A DNA stretch of 64,000 nucleotides, from the NCBI RefSeq assembly GCF_027925155.1, contig NZ_BSDY01000007.1:124001-188000 (forward strand), given 5' to 3'. This document shows, in pieces, positions 59,986 through 64,000 of this stretch. Made by a program: the position numbers and the translations under genes. The DNA is from Propionigenium maris DSM 9537 (GTDB lineage: Bacteria; Fusobacteriota; Fusobacteriia; Fusobacteriales; Fusobacteriaceae). Every line of letters begins with the position of its first letter. Positions within the stretch are counted from its first letter, which is position 1. The notes under the pieces were generated by a model. It was not told the origin of the DNA and searched no databases. It saw only the letters and a list, made by a program, of their open reading frames with translations.

Positions 59986-61344
59986 GTGAAGAGAATATTT
60001 AACAACATGACACAGTTTTCAGTGGGACTTATGCAAAAATATCTTCCAGATCCATTTATTTTTGCAGTAATATTGACCTTTATAGTATTTACAGTGGCTC
60101 TCTTTGTAACGGGAGCATCACCCCTGAGTATTATAGAGGCCTGGAGTGGTGGATTGTGGAGTCTTCTTTCCTTTTCAATGCAGATGGCCCTGGTTCTTGT
60201 GACTGGGACTATCCTGGCAACAGCTCCTCCCTTTAAGAGGATGCTGGAGAGGATAGCATCTATTCCTAAAAATAAGATACAGGCAATAATCATAGTAAAC
60301 TTTATCTCTCTTATCGCCTGCTTTATAAACTGGGGATTTGGACTGGTTATAGGAGCTATCCTGGCTAAGGAAGTTGTTAAGAAGGTAAGAACGGTGGACT
60401 ACCCCCTCTTAATAGCTTCAGCCTATGCAGGTTTTGTTGTATGGCATGCAGGACTCTCTGGATCCATTCCTCTAAAACTGGCTTCTGGGGGAAACCTGGC
60501 AGCTCAGACTGGTGGAGCAGTTGTAGAAGCTATCCCAACAAATATGACGATCTTTTCTCCTATGAATATGATTATATTCGGGATTATCCTGTGTACTGTT
60601 CCGTTCCTTCTGGGATATATGAATCCCAGCGACAAGAATACAACTTTAGTTCCAGCAGAACTTCTAAGGGAGGAGGAAGGTGAAGCAGAAGTAGATATCA
60701 AGGCAATGACACCAGCTCAGAAGCTTGAAAATTCCGCTGCAATAAATTACACCCTTGGAGCTATGGGATATGCCTATATCATCAGCTACTTTGTAAAGAA
60801 CGGTCTCAGCTTAAACCTGAATATCGTCAACTACATATTTTTATTCACAGCCATCATCCTACATGGGACACCAATAAATGTTGTGAAAGCTGTAAACTCC
60901 GCTGCCAAGAGTACCGGAGGAATAATCCTGCAGTTTCCATTCTACGGAGGGATCATGGGGATTATGACCTTTACTGGTCCAAGCGGAGTATCTATAGCAG
61001 GGGGAATATCCAATCTCTTTGTTAATATCTCCAACCAGACCACCTTCCCTGTTCTTACCTTCCTAAGTGCAGGAATAGTTAATTTCTTTGTACCCAGCGG
61101 AGGAGGACAGTGGGCTGTACAGGCTCCTATAATGATGCCTGCCAGTGTGGAGCTGGGGGTAAGTTCTGCCAAAACAGCCATGGCCATCGCCTGGGGAGAT
61201 GCCTGGACAAATATGATCCAGCCATTCTGGGCTCTGCCGGCTCTGGGAATTGCAGGACTGGGAGCTAAGGATATTATGGGATACTGTCTCATGGTTCTCT
61301 TCTACACTGGTTTAGTTATAAGCCTGGGACTGGCTTTTCTCTGA
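59986..61344 (+). CDS. atoE: Short-chain fatty acid transporter
   Basis: 452 aa starting at GTG 59986 behind AGGAAGGGATGAAAA. Around ten to twelve membrane helices. AtoE family features: MQKYLPDPFIFAVILTFIVF, LLSFSMQMALVLVTGTILA, FINWGFGLVIGAILAKEV and FFVPSGGGQWAVQAPIMMPA. Third gene of atoDAE; it would import or export short-chain acids such as butyrate or acetoacetate. In an organism that appears to make butyryl-CoA, export or exchange is as plausible as uptake. Confidence 0.95.
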   Translation: MKRIFNNMTQFSVGLMQKYLPDPFIFAVILTFIVFTVALFVTGASPLSIIEAWSGGLWSLLSFSMQMALVLVTGTILATAPPFKRMLERIASIPKNKIQAIIIVNFISLIACFINWGFGLVIGAILAKEVVKKVRTVDYPLLIASAYAGFVVWHAGLSGSIPLKLASGGNLAAQTGGAVVEAIPTNMTIFSPMNMIIFGIILCTVPFLLGYMNPSDKNTTLVPAELLREEEGEAEVDIKAMTPAQKLENSAAINYTLGAMGYAYIISYFVKNGLSLNLNIVNYIFLFTAIILHGTPINVVKAVNSAAKSTGGIILQFPFYGGIMGIMTFTGPSGVSIAGGISNLFVNISNQTTFPVLTFLSAGIVNFFVPSGGGQWAVQAPIMMPASVELGVSSAKTAMAIAWGDAWTNMIQPFWALPALGIAGLGAKDIMGYCLMVLFYTGLVISLGLAFL

Positions 61345-61358
61345 GATACAGATTCCTT

Positions 61359-61390
61359 GCAGGTATCTAATAAGATACCTGCTTTTTTAT
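61359..61390 (+). terminator. Terminator of the ato operon
   Basis: GCAGGTATCT, loop AATA, AGATACCTGC then TTTTTTATT. Confidence 0.95.
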
Positions 61391-61433
61391 TGGATAGATA
61401 TTTCTTTTCTTCTCTAACAGTCAACAAAACAAA

Positions 61434-61461
61434 GGGAGTTCCCTGGATCCAGGGGACTCCC
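61434..61461 (-). terminator. Terminator of the DUF4438 gene
   Basis: Minus strand GGGAGTCCCCTGGA pairs with TCCAGGGAACTCCC (one mismatch) and is followed by TTTGTTTTG. Confidence 0.8.
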
Positions 61462-61470
61462 ACTCTCTAT

Positions 61471-62322
61471 CTAAACTCTCATTAAGTTTGCAATATTGGC
61501 ATCTGGATCTATCACAGCCTCCAGTATATCCCTTTTAGCCGTCATAACTACCACGACACCCGGTCCATGGCCCATCTTTACACAGTCTGAATGAACCACT
61601 ACCCCTATGGAGGCTGCTCCCTTGAGGTATCCCCTTCCATAGGTATTGTCGCAGTTTTCCAGGAAAACAAAGTCTCCGAATCTTAACTTCTCAAGACCCA
61701 GCCTCCTGTACTCCCCCTCATCAGCTGTCATAATATCATAATCTCCAGACGCAGCAGAGGGCCACCCAATTCCAGAACCCATGAGGTAAGCGGGAATGGA
61801 AGTAACCACAGGAACCCTCAACTTCTCTCCCTCCATCTTCACCTTCATCTTCTTAAGGAGCTTGGGGTCTATATTCATAATATGGAGATCGGGATACTCC
61901 TCTATCTTCAGCCCCTGCCCCACAGCCTTTATCTGGATCCTATCTCCTATTATCATCCTCTCCATATCTTCCCTCTCAAAATCAACTATTACATTTTCAA
62001 TTCCCCCGTGGCTTCCAGTGACCCAGCCAACTGCTCCCTTGGCATCTCCGCTTACCACTGTGGCTTCATTTCCTATACAGGAGAGGTACATGAGAGCATC
62101 GGACTCCCTCTTGCTGGAGTGGTGGATGGATACTCCCGGTTCCACATGATCCCCCACAAGATCCATACAGCAGTCACCTACCTTGTGACTATAGGTTATT
62201 CCACATGTTCCCGGAAGTATGTGGGGAACTCCCCTATGATCTATCTTATAGCTACCAAATACAGGGTGTCTTATCTCTCCCATGAGGGAAACTTTCACTA
62301 ACTTATCTTCATTGGTCTTCAT
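61471..62322 (-). CDS. DUF4438-family protein
   Basis: 283 aa behind TAGGAGGAAAGT. Full-length DUF4438 architecture: GTCGITYSHKVGDCCMDLVGDHVEPGVSIHHS, GDAKGAVGWVTGSHGGIENVIVDF, ENCDNTYGRGYLKGAASIGVVVHSDCVKMGHGPGVVVVMT. Conserved histidines, aspartates and cysteines suggest a metal-dependent enzyme, but the reaction is not known to me. No signal peptide. It is divergent from the Grd-like gene across 495 bases and may take part in the same amino-acid reductase pathway by location only. Confidence 0.85.
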   Translation of the reverse strand: MKTNEDKLVKVSLMGEIRHPVFGSYKIDHRGVPHILPGTCGITYSHKVGDCCMDLVGDHVEPGVSIHHSSKRESDALMYLSCIGNEATVVSGDAKGAVGWVTGSHGGIENVIVDFEREDMERMIIGDRIQIKAVGQGLKIEEYPDLHIMNIDPKLLKKMKVKMEGEKLRVPVVTSIPAYLMGSGIGWPSAASGDYDIMTADEGEYRRLGLEKLRFGDFVFLENCDNTYGRGYLKGAASIGVVVHSDCVKMGHGPGVVVVMTAKRDILEAVIDPDANIANLMRV

Positions 62323-62394
62323 ACTTTCCTCCTACTCCAGATTAAAGGGTGTCAAAAGATTTTTCACAGAATAATTTTACTTTTCTTCCTAGGG

Positions 62395-62423
62395 ATTATA
62401 GTTTAAAAGGCAACCAGTGTCAA
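62395..62423 (-). promoter_or_regulatory. Consensus promoter of the DUF4438 gene
   Basis: Minus strand TTGACA (62423-62418), 17-base spacer, TATAAT (62400-62395), about 72 bases before the start codon. Confidence 0.82.
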
Positions 62424-62430
62424 TTTCCCT

Positions 62431-62508
62431 CTAAGCTTTAATATGGATAGGTAACTCCTTTAGAGTTCCAACCACCAATAAGTCTGATCCTCCTCTAAAT
62501 AACTTCAT
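62431..62508 (-). CDS. Possible 25-aa peptide
   Basis: ATG 62508 follows an exceptionally purine-rich leader (GGAAGGAGTGAGGAGGAG, then AAATATCT). It reads MKLFRGGSDLLVVGTLKELP then IHIKA and TAG 62433-62431, ending only 8 bases before the -35 of the DUF4438 promoter. No membrane helix. Either a short functional or leader peptide, or the N-terminal stub of a truncated gene. Confidence 0.4.
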   Translation of the reverse strand: MKLFRGGSDLLVVGTLKELPIHIKA

Positions 62509-62718
62509 AGATATTTCTCCTCCTCACTCCTTCCCATATTTATATTAAAAAAAATTAATTTAATATATTTTATAGTTATTTTTTTCTCTTATTGTTTTAA
62601 ATGTAATCAAATCAGTCTCTTTTAGTTCTAGAAAAATAAAGGGATTGTGAATTATTAGAACTTTCTAATGTAAATTTCGGTTGCAAACAAAATGTTCTGT
62701 ATCAAATTATTTTTTTCT

Positions 62719-62800
62719 AATCGCGATTGACATTTTAAAAAAAAGATAGTAAATTAATTACCAACAAAGATAATCGCGATTAAAATATAATCCTGATTGA
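62719..62800 (+). promoter_or_regulatory. grd-like gene promoter with repeated AATCGCGATT operators
   Basis: Promoter: TTGACA (62727-62732), 17-base spacer, TAAATT (62750-62755). AATCGCGATT at 62719-62728 overlaps the -35; TAATCGCGATTA at 62771-62782 is a perfect 12-bp palindrome just downstream of the start site, 53 bp centre to centre; and a weaker AATCCTGATT lies at 62789-62798. The layout fits repression by a dimeric regulator, possibly with looping. A GGAGGGG ribosome binding site follows. Confidence 0.82.
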
Positions 62801-62817
62801 AAATATAGGAGGGGAAA

Positions 62818-64000
62818 ATGAAGCTGGAATTAGGTAATTTCCATGTAAAGGATGTTAGGTTTGGAGATACTACCCACTATGCAGAGGGTATCCTTACCAT
62901 CAACAAGGAGGAAGCTATTGCACACGTAATGGAGGATGAGCACATCACCCATGCAGACATCTTTATTGCAAGACCTGGTGAGGAGAAGAGAATAGTTCCT
63001 GTTAAGGAAGCTATGGAGCCAAGATGCAGAGTAAACGGTAAAGCAGTATTTCCTGGGGTAACTGGAGAGGTAGCTTCTTGCGGTGACGGAAGAACTCACG
63101 CTCTTAAGAATACTTCAGTACTAGCTGTAGGAAAGCACTGGGGAAGTTTCGGAGACGGACTTATCGATATGAGCGGAGAGGGAGCAAACTACTCATACTT
63201 CTCAACACTTATCAATATCTGTCTTGTAGCTGATACAGACGAGGAGTTTGAAAGACATGAGCAGCAGAAGAAGAACAAGGCGCTAAGATGGGGAGCTATG
63301 AGACTTTCCGAGTACCTTGGAAACGCAGTAAAGGATATGGAGCCTGAGACTATGGAAACATATGAGCTTGAGCCTGTATCTAAAAAAGCAGACGATGTAG
63401 CTAAGTTACCATCAGTAGTATATGTAATGCAGCCACAATCTCAGATGGAGGAGCTAGGATACAACGATCTAGTTTACGGATGGGACGCAAACAGAATGTT
63501 ACCTACATTTATGCACCCAAATGAGATCCTAGACGGAGCTATGATCAGCGGATCATTCATGCCTTGTTCATCTAAGTGGTCTACATACGACTTTATGAAT
63601 AATCCTACAATCAAGGAGCTTTACGCTAACCACGGTAAGACAGTTAACTTCCTTGGAGTAATCATGTCCAACCTAAACGTTGCCCTTGAGCAGAAGGAGA
63701 GAGCAGCACTATTTGTATCAAACATGGCTAAGCACCTTGGAGCAGACGGAGCAATCCTTGCTGAGGAAGGTTACGGAAACCCAGATGCAGACTTCATCGC
63801 ATGTTATGCAGCTCTAGAGGACGCTGGAGTTAAGGTAGTTGGAATGACAAATGAGTGTACTGGTAGAGACGGTCAGTCGCAGCCACTTGTTACTCTAGAT
63901 GAGAAAGCAAACGCAATAGTATCATGCGGAAACGTATCTCAGCTTATCGAGCTTCCACCTATGAAGGAAGTTATCGGAGAGCTAGCTGCCCTAGGAAGAG
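62818..64000 (+). CDS. Glycine/sarcosine/betaine reductase component B alpha/beta-like proprotein (3' end outside window)
   Basis: 394 residues visible, C-terminus beyond the window. GrdE-type start MKLELGNFHVKDVRFGD, FPGVTGEVASCGDGRTHALKNTSVLAV near residues 78-104, DGLIDMSGEGANYSYFST, WDANRMLPTFMHPNEILDGAMISG, GKTVNFLGVIMSN, GADGAILAEEGYGNPDADF and GRDGQSQPL. Family members are cleaved at an internal cysteine to give a pyruvoyl group. From memory, known GrdE/G/I proteins have NCVSACDKN at that point; here it is SFMPCSSKW (residues 246-254), leaving one cysteine, C250. Substrate is therefore uncertain and processing may differ. The selenoprotein partner would be expected downstream. Confidence 0.85.
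   Translation, partial: MKLELGNFHVKDVRFGDTTHYAEGILTINKEEAIAHVMEDEHITHADIFIARPGEEKRIVPVKEAMEPRCRVNGKAVFPGVTGEVASCGDGRTHALKNTSVLAVGKHWGSFGDGLIDMSGEGANYSYFSTLINICLVADTDEEFERHEQQKKNKALRWGAMRLSEYLGNAVKDMEPETMETYELEPVSKKADDVAKLPSVVYVMQPQSQMEELGYNDLVYGWDANRMLPTFMHPNEILDGAMISGSFMPCSSKWSTYDFMNNPTIKELYANHGKTVNFLGVIMSNLNVALEQKERAALFVSNMAKHLGADGAILAEEGYGNPDADFIACYAALEDAGVKVVGMTNECTGRDGQSQPLVTLDEKANAIVSCGNVSQLIELPPMKEVIGELAALGR

Noticed and set aside
1-64000. CRISPR arrays, tRNA/rRNA genes, transposases or attachment sites
   Set aside because: Looked for on both strands; no regularly spaced repeats, tRNA cloverleaf, rRNA segment, transposase motif or integrase was seen.

Overview
The window looks like chromosomal DNA of a strictly anaerobic, amino-acid- and acid-fermenting diderm, most plausibly a member of the Fusobacteriota (Ilyobacter/Propionigenium type). 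This is an inference. It rests on AGGAGG-type ribosome binding sites, heavy use of AGA/AGG for arginine, outer-membrane proteins (FadL type, small beta-barrel, DUF748/AsmA-like) together with a WaaY-like LPS kinase, a butyrate module (thiolase, SDR, MaoC, Bcd-EtfBA), atoDAE, a tryptophanase-family lyase and a glycine-reductase-like gene. No rRNA, tRNA, CRISPR array, insertion sequence or prophage was seen.

Layout. 1-5.2 kb: truncated DUF748 envelope protein, secreted nuclease, GGDEF protein and a small zinc-ribbon protein. 5.2-12.4 kb: a polyphosphate island with a CHAD-HD protein, Ppx, a Ppx-like protein that has lost catalytic motifs but keeps an HD domain, Ppk1 and a small membrane protein. 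12.4-16.1 kb: an unknown membrane protein, a DUF4344 metallopeptidase, a BMP/PnrA-type nucleoside-binding lipoprotein behind a guanine-class purine riboswitch, and an alpha/beta hydrolase. 16.3-22.1 kb: AddB/AddA recombination nuclease-helicase. 22.1-29.1 kb (minus strand): EtfA, EtfB, acyl-CoA dehydrogenase, MaoC hydratase, thiolase and SDR reductase, with a double TetR regulator upstream. 29.4-41.2 kb: FadL porin, periplasmic alkylsulfatase, tryptophanase-family lyase, small proteins, a GGDEF-EAL gene broken by one stop codon, TrmN6-like methyltransferase, beta-barrel protein, OLD-family ATPase and MgtC. 41.5-46.4 kb: periplasmic flavin reductase, cyclase-family hydrolase, dicarboxylate/amino-acid symporter and a decayed gene. 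46.4-50 kb: two GH4 phospho-glycosidases divergent from a GntR/UTRA regulator, with matching operators. 50-57.7 kb: small exported or hypothetical proteins, DUF819 transporter, SagB-type oxidoreductase, a possible sRNA, WaaY-like kinase and RlmF. 57.9-61.4 kb: TetR plus atoDAE. 61.4-64 kb: DUF4438 protein and the start of a GrdE-like gene behind a promoter flanked by palindromic operators.

How the parts connect. The thiolase-SDR-MaoC-Bcd/Etf set reads as a complete acetyl-CoA to butyryl-CoA route that appears to use (R)-3-hydroxybutyryl-CoA. AtoDAE would move the acyl-CoA and acid pools and transport short-chain acids, and the tryptophanase-like and Grd-like genes point to amino-acid fermentation. 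Two c-di-GMP proteins are present, one damaged and with a degenerate GGDEF. A family of about 90-bp intergenic repeats (six copies seen) abuts intrinsic terminators and carries a head hairpin whose arms covary between copies.
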